A stretch of DNA of 64,000 nucleotides. It comes from JAMXLO01 sp963818775. Lineage in GTDB: Bacteria; Pseudomonadota; Alphaproteobacteria; Acetobacterales; Acetobacteraceae. The stretch spans positions 434,001 through 498,000 of the forward strand of contig CAWFUF010000011.1 of NCBI GenBank assembly GCA_963818775.1, read 5' to 3'. The notes beneath the pieces were generated by a model. That model searched no databases, was not told where the DNA came from, and was given only the letters and a program-made list of their open reading frames with translations. Shown here piece after piece: positions 1-9,455 of this stretch. Each line of letters opens with the position of its first letter. Position 1 is the stretch's first letter. The translations under genes and the position numbers were made by a program.

Positions 1-181
1 GGATTTCACCCTGACGCGGATGCAGCAGTCCGCTGATCGCGCGCAATGTGGTGGACTTGCCCGCGCCGTTGCCACCTACCAGGGTGACGATCTGCCGCTC
101 CTCGACTGCGAGCGAGATCCCCTTCAGCGCCTCGATCTTGTCGTAGAAGACGTGGATGCCATCGACCTCGAGGAGCGCCAT
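1..181 (-). CDS. livF: Branched-chain amino-acid-type ABC transporter ATPase LivF (N-terminal part, cut by window edge)
   Basis: This is the start of the second ATPase of a LivFGHMK-type importer, which energises uptake of branched-chain amino acids or related amide-containing solutes at the inner membrane. About 60 residues are visible. They begin MALLEVDGIHVFYDKIEALK and contain a Walker A motif (GGNGAGKST) at roughly residues 36-44. The ATG lies at 181-179, only 5 nt after the livG stop, so the gene is the distal member of the liv operon. The signature motif and Walker B lie outside the window. The family assignment is firm from sequence and position; the transported substrate is not known. 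Confidence 0.9.
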   Translation of the reverse strand, partial: MALLEVDGIHVFYDKIEALKGISLAVEERQIVTLVGGNGAGKSTTLRAISGLLHPRQGEI

Positions 182-186
182 CCACG

Positions 187-972
<786 letters not shown>

Positions 973-976
973 GCTG

Positions 977-2623
977 CTATCTCGTCTGTACAGGCACCGC
1001 GTCGGCGCCTGCGTCCAGCGCCAAAGTCTCGTCCGCGGCGTGCAGTTCGCGTTGTCGCACGTCGGACGGCCACAGCCCCTCCGGCCGCAGCCGCATCATC
1101 ACGATGAGTACCGCTCCGTAGAACAGATAGCGATACTCGCCGAATTCGCGAAGCAATTCCGGCAGCCCGATCAGTGCAATGGAGCCCAGGACAACACCGG
1201 GCAGGCTGCCCATGCCGCCAACGATGATCAATGCCAGCACGTTGATAGAGATCAGCAATTGGAAGCTTGATGGATACACCGAGGTGAGCATGGTGGCGAA
1301 GATCGATCCCGCGAGGCCTGCGAATGCCGCACCCAGCCCATAGGCAAGCAGCTTGGACCGCACCAGATTGATGCCGAGCGCCTGTGCCACGTCCTCATCG
1401 TCGCGCAATGCCATCCAGGCTCGACCGAGGCGCGAATTTTCCAGCCGCCACGCGACGAACGCGGCGACCGCCGAAGCAACCAGGGTCAGATAGAACAGCG
1501 ACACCGGGTTGCCGAGTACGAAATTCCCCAGTCGTGGCTTGGGGATTTGCAGGATGCCCTGCGCACCGCCGAGCAGCGGCGCGGCGAAATCCGACTGCAC
1601 GATGACACGCACGATCTCGCCCAGGCCCATGGTCGCGACGGCCAGGTAATCGCCGCGCACGCCGAGTACTGGCAATCCGAACAGCACGCCCACCATGATG
1701 GAGAGGGCCACCGCTATCGGCATGGCCTCCCAGTACGACAGGTGCGCCAGGGCATGCGACGAGTCGGCGGTGAGCAGCGCCGTGGTATAGGCCCCGACGG
1801 CGAAGAAGGCGACGAAGCCCAGATCGAGCAGGCCGGCGAGACCGACCTCCAGATTGAGGCCCATGCCCATCAGGATGTACAGCCCGACCAGCATCAACAC
1901 CTGGCCGACATAAGAGCCGGCGACTGCCGGCAGCAGAACAAGAGCGAGCAAGGCGAACCCTGCCCAGACCATGCGTTCGCGCCGGTGGTCGTGCGCGGCG
2001 ATACGCGCGGCACGCCGGCGAAGGATCGAGCCCAGCACCTCGCTGGCGATCGCCACGATAATGAAGATCGTGATTCCGCCTTGTGGGCTGAGGCCCTCCC
2101 AAGTGTAGAGGAAGTCGCGGAATTCGCCGACCGGTCCCTCGTATTGCTGCAGCATAAGCTGGATCAGTTCCTGGAATACGCCTGCTATCAGCACGGCGAT
2201 CGCGCCCGGACCGATCGCGCGCCGCACAACGGAAGGACTAATGCGCCAACCGGCACCCAGCATACCAGCGATGGCGCCACCACCGATCAGAATGCCGATG
2301 CCCGCCGCGAGGCCCTGTCCGAGTATCAGCATCCCGAACAGATCCGGCGACAACGCGATGAAGATCGATTGCAACGGCACGACGGACATCACCGCCGTCA
2401 GCACGGCTATGGGCACGGCGGCGGTTGCTCCGGCAATGAGCCCTGTCAGCGGGCGCCCGGCCATGGCACCGGCGCCGCCGGCGATCAGCAGCAGTACCGC
2501 CTGACCGAGCGTCAGGGTGTCCACGATGATCATCCGCTGGTGCAGCATCAGCAGCACGCCGACCACGGCGAGGTGTACCGCACCCGCGCCGAACGCGAGA
2601 CCGATGAGGATTGCGCGGCGCAT
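977..2623 (-). CDS. livM: Branched-chain amino-acid-type ABC permease LivM with a long N-terminal membrane extension
   Basis: Inner-membrane permease of the liv operon. The C-terminal ~330 residues, from about residue 225, match LivM: a GMGLNLEVGLAGLLDLGFVAF-type start and the cytoplasmic loop with LGRAWMALRDDEDVAQALG that contacts the ATPases. At 548 aa it is well above the usual 300-425 aa. The first ~215 residues add several extra hydrophobic segments, starting with a 'HQRMIIVDTLTLGQAVLLL' stretch, then a charged linker (RRRAARIAAHDHRRERM). The ATG overlaps the livH stop as TGATG, so translation is probably coupled. The extension could be a duplicated permease-like half or an accessory membrane domain. 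Confidence 0.9.
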   Translation of the reverse strand: MRRAILIGLAFGAGAVHLAVVGVLLMLHQRMIIVDTLTLGQAVLLLIAGGAGAMAGRPLTGLIAGATAAVPIAVLTAVMSVVPLQSIFIALSPDLFGMLILGQGLAAGIGILIGGGAIAGMLGAGWRISPSVVRRAIGPGAIAVLIAGVFQELIQLMLQQYEGPVGEFRDFLYTWEGLSPQGGITIFIIVAIASEVLGSILRRRAARIAAHDHRRERMVWAGFALLALVLLPAVAGSYVGQVLMLVGLYILMGMGLNLEVGLAGLLDLGFVAFFAVGAYTTALLTADSSHALAHLSYWEAMPIAVALSIMVGVLFGLPVLGVRGDYLAVATMGLGEIVRVIVQSDFAAPLLGGAQGILQIPKPRLGNFVLGNPVSLFYLTLVASAVAAFVAWRLENSRLGRAWMALRDDEDVAQALGINLVRSKLLAYGLGAAFAGLAGSIFATMLTSVYPSSFQLLISINVLALIIVGGMGSLPGVVLGSIALIGLPELLREFGEYRYLFYGAVLIVMMRLRPEGLWPSDVRQRELHAADETLALDAGADAVPVQTR

Positions 2624-3714
2624 CAGGCCCGCTTCCTTGCCATGCGTTCGCCCAACAGTCCCTGCGGGCGGAATATCAGCACCATGATCAGCAGCGTGAA
2701 CGCGATCAGGTCACGCAATTGGTACGGCGCAGGGATGCCGATGCCGTCGAGAAACAGAGTCGGTCCCACCAACTCGACCATCCCCAGGAAGAACCCACCC
2801 AGCATCGCGCCAGGGATGTTGCCGATGCCCCCCAGCACCGCGGCGCCGAACGCTTTGATGCCGGGCGTGAAACCCATGAAGAAATACACCTGCTTGTAGA
2901 CGAAGGCGTAGAACACGCCGGCGATACCGGCCATCGTGCCGCCCAGCACGAAGGTGAACACCACGACCTTGTTCACGTCGATTCCCATCAGTGCCGCAGC
3001 CTCACCGTCCTCGGCCACAGCGCGCATCGCAGTGCCCATGCGCGTGCGCTGTACAATCAGGTAGAGCCCTGCCATGAAGACGAGGGCGAGGCCGATCACC
3101 AAAACGTCGACGCGCGGCACATTGAAGCCCAGCAACTGGAATGTCGCACGTTGCCAATCGGGTGACGGATAGGATTTCACCGCGGAACCGAACATGCCGC
3201 GGAACGTCTGCTCCAGAAAGAACGACACGCCGATGGCGCAGATCAGCGGCGCCAGGCCGACAACACGACGGAATGGCCGGTACGCGATGCGCTCGGTCAG
3301 CACGGCGATCGAGGTGGATGTGACGATCGCCACCGCGAGGATGGCGGACATGCCGAGTACCGGATGGCTATTCAGGAAGCCTGAACGGTCCAGGGGCGTG
3401 GCGACGAAGTAGCCGGCGAAGGCGCCGGTCATCACGATGTCGCCGTGCGCGAAGTTGATCAATCGCAGCACGCCATAGACCATGGTGTAGCCCAGTGCGA
3501 TCTGGGCATAGATGCTGCCGATGGTCAGGCCGAACACGACGAAGTCGAACCACTGTGCGGCGGTATAGCGATTGTGCAGCAACGTGCCGATGGTCCCGAC
3601 GACGACGACCGCTACGACACCGATGCGCAGGCCCCAAAGTACCACATCAACTGCATTGAACCGGGCCATGGCTGCACGCCACGGCCCGCTGCTGGCAGCA
3701 GAAGCGCCCGACAC
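2623..3714 (-). CDS. livH: Branched-chain amino-acid-type ABC permease LivH
   Basis: Second inner-membrane permease of the importer, 363 aa if it starts at the GTG at 3714. That GTG directly follows the livK stop codon. An internal ATG at 3669 (giving MARFNAVDVVLWG) would make a 348-aa protein of more typical length, and neither start has a clear ribosome site. The family is shown by YGVLRLINFAHGD and by the conserved loop TRMGTAMRAVAEDGEAAALMG, which contacts the ATPase. About eight hydrophobic segments are visible. It lies between livK and livM in a tightly packed operon. Confidence 0.93.
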   Translation of the reverse strand: MSGASAASSGPWRAAMARFNAVDVVLWGLRIGVVAVVVVGTIGTLLHNRYTAAQWFDFVVFGLTIGSIYAQIALGYTMVYGVLRLINFAHGDIVMTGAFAGYFVATPLDRSGFLNSHPVLGMSAILAVAIVTSTSIAVLTERIAYRPFRRVVGLAPLICAIGVSFFLEQTFRGMFGSAVKSYPSPDWQRATFQLLGFNVPRVDVLVIGLALVFMAGLYLIVQRTRMGTAMRAVAEDGEAAALMGIDVNKVVVFTFVLGGTMAGIAGVFYAFVYKQVYFFMGFTPGIKAFGAAVLGGIGNIPGAMLGGFFLGMVELVGPTLFLDGIGIPAPYQLRDLIAFTLLIMVLIFRPQGLLGERMARKRA

Positions 3715-4959
3715 CTACGGCCAGATCTTCTTCGGGTTCTTGCCGATGCCAAATGTCTTCGGATCAGCCGAGGTGAACTCCAGCACCGAGGGTTTGAACT
3801 GCGAGCACTCGCCATAGGGGTCGCAGGCGATCGGACCGCTGATGCCTTCGAACTTGATGTCGAACACCGCGTCGCGAAGTGCCTTCCTGCCGATGTAAAG
3901 GTTGCCGTCCTTATCGGTTTTGCCAACCTTCTCGATCGCCTTGATGGCGAGCATCGCACCGTCATAGGCATTCGCGTGATAGCCGGAGATCGGCGCCTCA
4001 CCGTAATCCTTCTTGTAATCCTCGACGAACTTTGGATAGTTCTTGCCCATCGCCTCGGGCGACAGGTCGGGATAGCCAATGATAAAGCCGACGACGGACG
4101 GTCCAGCCGCCTCGATGAAGTCGGCGGACAGCAGCGAACCACCGCCCATCAGCTTGGTGTGCTCAAGCCCTGGCGTTTCCTTCGCCTGGCGCAGGATCTG
4201 CGCCGCGGCAGCGGTGAACACCGGGAAGTAGATCAGGTCCGGCTTCTCGCTGGCGATGCGGGTCAGCAGCGGATGCATGTCGACGTCGGTGGGTGCGATC
4301 GCTTCCTGCGACAGTACCTTGCCGCCCAGCTGCTTGAAGTTGTCCGCCATCACCTGTTGGAGCTGCTGCGCATAAGGGCTGCCGTCATGGACGGTGACCA
4401 CCGACTGCGCCTTGAGGACGTTGTGGACGTATGTGGCGTCCGCCTTGCCCTGCTCGCTGTCACTGAACACGGTGCGGGCGAAGCCGGCGTATTCCGGCTT
4501 GCGCGTCGCGGCGGTGAGCGCGGGCGCGGTGCACGCCGTGCAGATGTCGACAACGCCCTGCTGCCAGAGAATCGGTGCACCCGGTGTCGCGGCGGACGAG
4601 CAGGCGGGACCAAGCACGATCGCAGTCTGGGGATTCGCGGCAAGCTTGGTCGCCGCAGTCTGGCCGCCTTCAGCGTTGCAGCCATCGTCTTCCGCGTTCA
4701 GCTTCAGCGGGTGCCCGAGGACCTTTCCACCAACGTCCTTGAAGGCGATCTCAACACCGCGCTTTTCGTCGAGACCGAGTGCCGTATCAGCGCCGGACAG
4801 CACCCAATAGGCGCCGATCTGAATTGGCGCGCCCTTGGCGATACGGATCACGCCGAGATCGTCGGTGACCGGACCGACTGTCGCCGCGGAGGCAGTATAC
4901 GCGATACTGAGTAATGCGGCGGCGGCCAGTATCATCGGGCCGGATAGTCTACGGTACAT
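3715..4959 (-). CDS. livK: ABC transporter periplasmic substrate-binding protein, LivK/Leu-Ile-Val-binding family
   Basis: Periplasmic ligand-binding component of the liv operon, 414 aa from the ATG at 4959. An AGGAGG at 4976-4971 precedes this ATG; a longer frame from 5031 lacks support. The N-terminus is a Sec signal peptide (MYRRLSGPMILAAAALLSI, then AYTASA). The mature part has the type-I binding-protein pattern: IQIGAYWVLSGADTALG, a Cys pair in the first lobe, and a GYHANAYDGAMLAIKAIEK region. TTGACT at 5036-5031 could be a -35 element, but I see no convincing -10. The ligand may be an amide or ureide rather than an amino acid, given the deacetylase genes next door; this is inference. 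Confidence 0.9.
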   Translation of the reverse strand: MYRRLSGPMILAAAALLSIAYTASAATVGPVTDDLGVIRIAKGAPIQIGAYWVLSGADTALGLDEKRGVEIAFKDVGGKVLGHPLKLNAEDDGCNAEGGQTAATKLAANPQTAIVLGPACSSAATPGAPILWQQGVVDICTACTAPALTAATRKPEYAGFARTVFSDSEQGKADATYVHNVLKAQSVVTVHDGSPYAQQLQQVMADNFKQLGGKVLSQEAIAPTDVDMHPLLTRIASEKPDLIYFPVFTAAAAQILRQAKETPGLEHTKLMGGGSLLSADFIEAAGPSVVGFIIGYPDLSPEAMGKNYPKFVEDYKKDYGEAPISGYHANAYDGAMLAIKAIEKVGKTDKDGNLYIGRKALRDAVFDIKFEGISGPIACDPYGECSQFKPSVLEFTSADPKTFGIGKNPKKIWP

Positions 4960-5081
4960 GGCCAACTCGCCCTCCTGTCGACGACGGGGGATCACGGAAT
5001 TTCGCGACTGTGCGGCTCGGATGCACGCCAAGTCAACACTCGTGGCATGATCGGGACGGTTATGGAGGGGAGGTCGAAACG

Positions 5082-5954
5082 ATGACCAGCCAACTCGAAC
5101 AGGAGGTCGCGGATCTGTGCGCCACGGCGGAGCGCTACGACGCGCGCCATCGGCGCATCGCCGATCTGACCTGGCCGGACGGCGCGCGAATCGCAGTGAA
5201 TTTCACGGCGGATTTCGACGCCATGCTGTTGCGTCGGCTGCTAAATGAGCCGCCGATGCAGCTTGCCAAGGGCGAGTTCGGCGGACGTGTCGGCATCTGG
5301 CGGCTGATCGAACTGTTCGATGCACATGGCATCAAGGCGACGATCTTCACGCCTGGCCGCATCTGCGAACTCTATCCGCAGGCGCTCCGCGCCGTGGCGC
5401 GCAGCGGGCACGAGATCGCTGATCATATGTGGGAACACCATGTGCCGAAGGATCCGGCGCAGGAGCGCGATCATCTGCTAAAAACGGCGAACGCGTTGGA
5501 GGCGATCGCGGGGCGCCGGCCGGTCGGCAGCCGTAGCGAACATACGCTCGGGCTACTGAAGCAGGAAAGGTTCCTGTACATTTCGCATGAATCGGCCGAC
5601 CATCGTCCGTACTATCTGAGCGATCCCGATGGCAGGAACACCATGCTGAACCTGCCGTTTCATTACGCAATAGACGATGCGATGTTCTACAGCTTTGCGT
5701 GGCTGGGCAGCGGCAATGCCGCGCAGCGCATCACGGACCCGGATCGCGTGTTCGATCTGTGGTGGGCGGCGTTCTGGCAGCAATACCGCGCCGGGGGCTA
5801 CCTCAACATCGTGGTGCATCCGTTCGTGTCGGGCCGGGCACTGCGCATCGAGATGATGGACCGGTTGATCACGCGAATGAAGACGCTTCCCGGTGTGTGG
5901 TTTCCCACCTGCGAGGAAGTCGCCACGCATTGCCTGGATCGTTTTCCAATCTGA
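5082..5954 (+). CDS. NodB/PuuE-type polysaccharide-deacetylase-family hydrolase (1)
   Basis: Cytosolic 290-aa protein of the carbohydrate esterase 4-like fold, which includes chitooligosaccharide deacetylases and PuuE-type amide hydrolases. The start is the ATG at 5082, with GGAGGGGAGG just upstream. Visible family features are AVNFTADFDAMLL (first acidic motif), HGIKATIFTPGRICE, and SGHEIADHMWEHH with candidate metal histidines. The C-terminal WFPTCEEVATHC ending is typical of PuuE-like members. There is no signal peptide, which favours a small amide over a polysaccharide substrate. It is transcribed divergently from the liv operon and is followed 16 nt later by a related gene. Confidence 0.8.
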   Translation: MTSQLEQEVADLCATAERYDARHRRIADLTWPDGARIAVNFTADFDAMLLRRLLNEPPMQLAKGEFGGRVGIWRLIELFDAHGIKATIFTPGRICELYPQALRAVARSGHEIADHMWEHHVPKDPAQERDHLLKTANALEAIAGRRPVGSRSEHTLGLLKQERFLYISHESADHRPYYLSDPDGRNTMLNLPFHYAIDDAMFYSFAWLGSGNAAQRITDPDRVFDLWWAAFWQQYRAGGYLNIVVHPFVSGRALRIEMMDRLITRMKTLPGVWFPTCEEVATHCLDRFPI

Positions 5955-5970
5955 ACCAGGAGTTCATACG

Positions 5971-6909
5971 ATGCCCTGGAAGCAAGGCTACACAATCTCC
6001 GATGAAGTCGGCCTGCGGGATGCCGATGTACGTTGGCCGGACGGCAATCGCTGCTGTTTCACGGTCGTGGTTGACATGAGCGTGGCGCGCGGTCCGGAAG
6101 GGATCTCCGCCGCCGATCTGATGCATCCGGATGCGTATTTCGCCGCGCATGACGGGTTGGACCAGGTTCTCGCGGTGTTCAAGCATTTTGGCATCAGGGC
6201 GACATTCGCGGTTCCCGCGGTGATCGCGCAGTTGCGCGCCGAGCGGCTGCGTATGGTGATGGCCGAAGGTCATGAGATTGCGGGCAATGGACTGAAACAC
6301 GAGGATGTCAGCGGACTTGGCGCCGCGGACGAAAAGGCCCGGCTCGATCTGGCGACCGATATTCTGACGCGCACGATCGGACGCCGGCCCGCCGGTTGGT
6401 TCTGCCTGCCGCGACAGGACGATCCATTTGCCGGAGGCACGATCAGCCCGCATACGATCGATCTGCTGATCGACGCAGGCTACCAATATATGGGCAATGG
6501 GCTGGCAGATGATGTGCCGCATTATTGGGTGACGGATTTTGCCTCGCGACGGGCAATGCTGACGCTGCCTTATTACTACCACTTCGACGATCAGTGGTTC
6601 CTGTTGTTTCCACGCAAGGGAACCGGGCTCGAGCATGCCGACGATCTGTTCCGCAACTGGCGGGCAGAGTTCAATGCACAGTACAAGCGCGGGCGGCAAT
6701 TCAGCATGGTGCTGCATCCCGGCGCGATCGGGTGGTGCAATCGGTTGCAGTTGCTGGAGGATTTTTTCGCATATGTTCGGACCTTTCCCGGCGTATGGAA
6801 CCCGACCAGCGAGGAATGCGCGCGATACTGGCAGGTGACGTATCCCACGGACAAAACCCTGAAGCTTGAGCCGAGCGTCTGGCGGGACTATCCGGGCAGC
6901 CTGAGCTGA
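5971..6909 (+). CDS. NodB/PuuE-type polysaccharide-deacetylase-family hydrolase (2)
   Basis: 312-aa paralogue-like partner of the preceding gene. It starts at the ATG at 5971 after a CCAGGAG ribosome site. It shares the family layout: RCCFTVVVDMSVA, FGIRATFAVPAVIAQ, EGHEIAGNGLKHED, and a C-terminal FPGVWNPTSEECARYW block. Its metal-site motif (GHEIAGNGLKHE) differs from that of its neighbour (GHEIADHMWEHH), so the two may form a hetero-oligomer or act on different substrates. There is no signal peptide. The pair lies in one transcription unit and is probably co-regulated with the divergent liv importer. Confidence 0.8.
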   Translation: MPWKQGYTISDEVGLRDADVRWPDGNRCCFTVVVDMSVARGPEGISAADLMHPDAYFAAHDGLDQVLAVFKHFGIRATFAVPAVIAQLRAERLRMVMAEGHEIAGNGLKHEDVSGLGAADEKARLDLATDILTRTIGRRPAGWFCLPRQDDPFAGGTISPHTIDLLIDAGYQYMGNGLADDVPHYWVTDFASRRAMLTLPYYYHFDDQWFLLFPRKGTGLEHADDLFRNWRAEFNAQYKRGRQFSMVLHPGAIGWCNRLQLLEDFFAYVRTFPGVWNPTSEECARYWQVTYPTDKTLKLEPSVWRDYPGSLS

Positions 6910-6921
6910 CGCGTCGTACGG

Positions 6922-8064
6922 TCAATCGAACAGCGCAAGGTCGATGACGTCGCCCATTCGATTGTAGCCGGCATCGCTCGGATGCAGGTGGTCGCCGCAG
7001 TCATAGACCGGCAGCATGCGCGCTGGATGTTCAGGATCGCGTAGGCCCTTGTCGAAGTCGACCACCGCATCGAATGCGCCGCCGTCCCTGATCCAGGCGT
7101 TGACCGCCAGACGCACCGCCTCGCGTGCTGGGGTCCAGGCGCCGACCAGGAAGGTCTCGTTCTCGAACGGCGTCAGCGTGGCGCCGAAAATCCTGATGCC
7201 GCGCGTGTGCGCCCGCAGCGCCATCTGCTTCAGGCCGGCGATCATCTGTTCGGCGGTGACCTCCTCCTCGGGTTTCGCCCAGCGATTGCGCAAATCGTTG
7301 GTGCCCAGCATCACGATCACATGCGTCACACCCGGCTGGGCCAGCACGTCGCGATCGAAACGGCGCAGGCCGCTGTCGCCGCGGATGTCGTGCAGGATGC
7401 GGTTGCCGCCCAGTCCCTGGTTCATCACGCCCATCGGCCGTCCGCCGCGCGCTATCAGACGCCGCGCCAGTTGATCGGGCCAGCGGCAGAATGCGTCGTG
7501 GGTGGAGATGTTCGCGTCAGTCAGCGAGTCGCCGAGTGCGACGATGCCGCCGGCGTGGGCGGGCGCCAGGACGTCGATGCCGTTGACGAAGAACCAATCA
7601 TCGGTGATGCGGCCCACTGGCATCACCGTCTCGGCTGAGAAATTACCCGGTGGCGAGATGTAGTTGGTCTGGCGTGCATAGCGTCCGGTGATGCCGAAGC
7701 TCGCCGGCACATCGTCAGGCAGCCAGAAGGTGATGGCGACGTCCGCAAGCGGCGCCACGGACAGCTCCGCCGGATCGGTTAGCAACACGGCGCCCGCGGC
7801 GATCGTGGCCGAGGCCTCACCGCCGAACGTCAGCGCGCGGTCGGACCCGAGCGCGACGCCGGCACCTGTCGCGCGGAGGCCGATATGCGCACCGCCGATC
7901 CTCAGCGGCCGCGTGCCATAGGCGTTTGACAACCGCACTCGCAGCACGTCGCCGCCGATGCTGATGCGCGCGTTCATGCGCAGCGTCTGGTTGCTGAGTG
8001 CGGCGCCCTCCGCCGGCGCAGGAGCCGTGGCCCAAGTGCCGACCCAGTGCATATCCTTTGGCAT
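6922..8064 (-). CDS. SGNH/GDSL hydrolase family protein
   Basis: 380-aa serine esterase/lipase of the SGNH fold. The N-terminal ~170 residues form a jelly-roll-like domain (GTWATAPAP start, NAYGTRPLRIGG). The catalytic domain follows with GDSLTDANI (Ser block), GLGGNRIL (Gly/Asn blocks), MLGTNDLRN, and DHLHPSDAGY carrying the Asp-His pair. The start ATG at 8064 has GAGGTAG upstream. I see no clear signal peptide, although such enzymes are often exported. The gene converges with the deacetylase pair and stands alone on the minus strand. The natural ester substrate is unknown. Confidence 0.85.
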   Translation of the reverse strand: MPKDMHWVGTWATAPAPAEGAALSNQTLRMNARISIGGDVLRVRLSNAYGTRPLRIGGAHIGLRATGAGVALGSDRALTFGGEASATIAAGAVLLTDPAELSVAPLADVAITFWLPDDVPASFGITGRYARQTNYISPPGNFSAETVMPVGRITDDWFFVNGIDVLAPAHAGGIVALGDSLTDANISTHDAFCRWPDQLARRLIARGGRPMGVMNQGLGGNRILHDIRGDSGLRRFDRDVLAQPGVTHVIVMLGTNDLRNRWAKPEEEVTAEQMIAGLKQMALRAHTRGIRIFGATLTPFENETFLVGAWTPAREAVRLAVNAWIRDGGAFDAVVDFDKGLRDPEHPARMLPVYDCGDHLHPSDAGYNRMGDVIDLALFD

Positions 8065-8153
8065 GACGCTACCTCGACTGTTTGGAGCAGTTGCTGCAGA
8101 CGGCTAAGCTGAACTGTGCCACGCCGCGCAGTGTGGTGAAACTGGAGGCTCTG

Positions 8154-8573
8154 ATGCGATATCTGCCTATGCTGTCCGTGCTGCTGCTGGTTGCCTGCTC
8201 GGATGACAGCATGACGCGCAATTTCAGCCTGTCGCGCGATAACGCACCGGAGACCATTGCATCCACCCAGATGCCGCTGTCGGTGCCACCTCAACTGGCG
8301 ACGCGGCCCTCGCGTCCGGGCGCGATCATGCCGAAAGAAGGCGATACCCAGCCGGCGGATCAGGCGGCGGGGAGTGCCGGTCAGGATGCGCTGGTCGAGG
8401 CGGCGGGCCCGGCGGCCCCGGCGGATATCCGAAACACGATCAACGAGAATTCCGGGCTGGTGTATCCGGGTCCGGGCTTTGTCGATCAGCTGATGGCATG
8501 GACACCGCCGCCCGGCTATACGCCTGTCATCACGCAGGCGCCGAAGGGGGGGTGGTTCAGTCGGATGTTCTAG
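8154..8573 (+). CDS. Small lipoprotein, DUF3035/BamF-like
   Basis: 139-aa predicted outer-membrane-directed lipoprotein. The ATG at 8154 has a good GGAGG at 8144-8148. The signal peptide MRYLPMLSVLLLVACSDD ends in a lipobox (LVAC) with Cys around residue 15. The mature chain is Pro/Ala-rich, with an APETIASTQMPLSVPPQLA segment that resembles the alphaproteobacterial DUF3035 family, some members of which belong to the Bam complex. This family link is recalled by similarity and is not certain. The 3' end overlaps the convergent gluQ gene by 17 bp. Confidence 0.65.
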   Translation: MRYLPMLSVLLLVACSDDSMTRNFSLSRDNAPETIASTQMPLSVPPQLATRPSRPGAIMPKEGDTQPADQAAGSAGQDALVEAAGPAAPADIRNTINENSGLVYPGPGFVDQLMAWTPPPGYTPVITQAPKGGWFSRMF

Positions 8574-9408
8574 GCGACGACGCCAGCGCACGCACATCGG
8601 CAGGCGAACGACCTTGAGCGCGCAACTCGCGCAGAGTGGCAGCATGGTCGCGTTTTGCCAGTCGGCGCCCAGAGGCGTCGGTCAGCAGCGGGTGAAACGC
8701 GTAGCTCGGCGCGGGCCAGCCCATCAATACCTGCAACAGACTGTGCAGATGCGTTGCCTGCCTCAGGTCCTCGCCGCGTGTGACCAGAGTGACACCTTGC
8801 AGCGCATCGTCGTGGGTGACGCACAGGTGGTAGCTGGCCGGGGCGTCCTTGCGGGCGAGGACCACGTCGCCGAATTGCTCGGGATGACATCGGATGGCGC
8901 CTTCGCCCGCTGCCTCGAATGTCAGGGTGGCTGCGTCCTCAAGGGCGGCGAGTGCACGGTCCATGAGCAGGCGCAGCGCATAGGGCTCGCCGGCGGAGAT
9001 GCGGGTGTCGCGCTGATCCTGCGACAGTCCACGGCATGTGCCGGGGTAGCGAGGCGTGCCATCGGGCGTGTGGGGAGCGGCGGCGGATTGCCGGATGTCG
9101 GCGCGGCTGCAAAAGCACGGGTAGAGCAGGCCACGCGCTGCCAGCCCATCGAGGGTGGCGCGATACTCCGCGAAGTGCTGCGACTGCACTCGCGCCTCGC
9201 CATCCCAATCGAGGCCGAGCCAGGCCAGATCCTCCAGAATCGCCGCGGCGAATTCCGGACGACAGCGGGACGGGTCGATGTCCTCCAGGCGGAGCAGGAA
9301 CCGGCCGCTGGCATCGCGCGCGCGATGCCAGGCGAACAGCGCGCTGAATGCGTGACCGAGGTGCAGATAGCCGGTGGGGCTGGGGGCGAAGCGGGTGACG
9401 ATCGACAT
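8557..9408 (-). CDS. gluQ: Glutamyl-Q tRNA(Asp) synthetase
   Basis: Glutamylates the queuosine base of tRNA(Asp); a paralogue of the GluRS catalytic domain lacking the anticodon-binding part. The 283 aa from the ATG at 9408 match this short architecture. Seen: the HIGH-type motif in FAPSPTGYLHLGHA, the RLEDIDPSRCRPEF block, a zinc-type cluster YPCFCSR, a YHLCVTHDDALQGVTLVTRG block, and a KMSKS-like GRRLAKRDH. An upstream in-frame start at 9423 is less likely. Its end overlaps the convergent lipoprotein gene. Confidence 0.92.
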   Translation of the reverse strand: MSIVTRFAPSPTGYLHLGHAFSALFAWHRARDASGRFLLRLEDIDPSRCRPEFAAAILEDLAWLGLDWDGEARVQSQHFAEYRATLDGLAARGLLYPCFCSRADIRQSAAAPHTPDGTPRYPGTCRGLSQDQRDTRISAGEPYALRLLMDRALAALEDAATLTFEAAGEGAIRCHPEQFGDVVLARKDAPASYHLCVTHDDALQGVTLVTRGEDLRQATHLHSLLQVLMGWPAPSYAFHPLLTDASGRRLAKRDHAATLRELRAQGRSPADVRALASSPRTSD

Positions 9409-9455
9409 GGGACTGCGGCACAAGGTAGTCGCACCGGTGGGAAAGGGAGAGGGGC

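Noticed and set aside
1547..2899. 450-codon open frame on the plus strand
   Set aside because: Antisense to livM and livH. The composition (His, Gln, Arg, Asp-rich) is that of a shadow frame.
3445..4914. 489-codon open frame on the plus strand
   Set aside because: Antisense to livK and livH; no recognisable domain, and the real proteins on the other strand are unmistakable.
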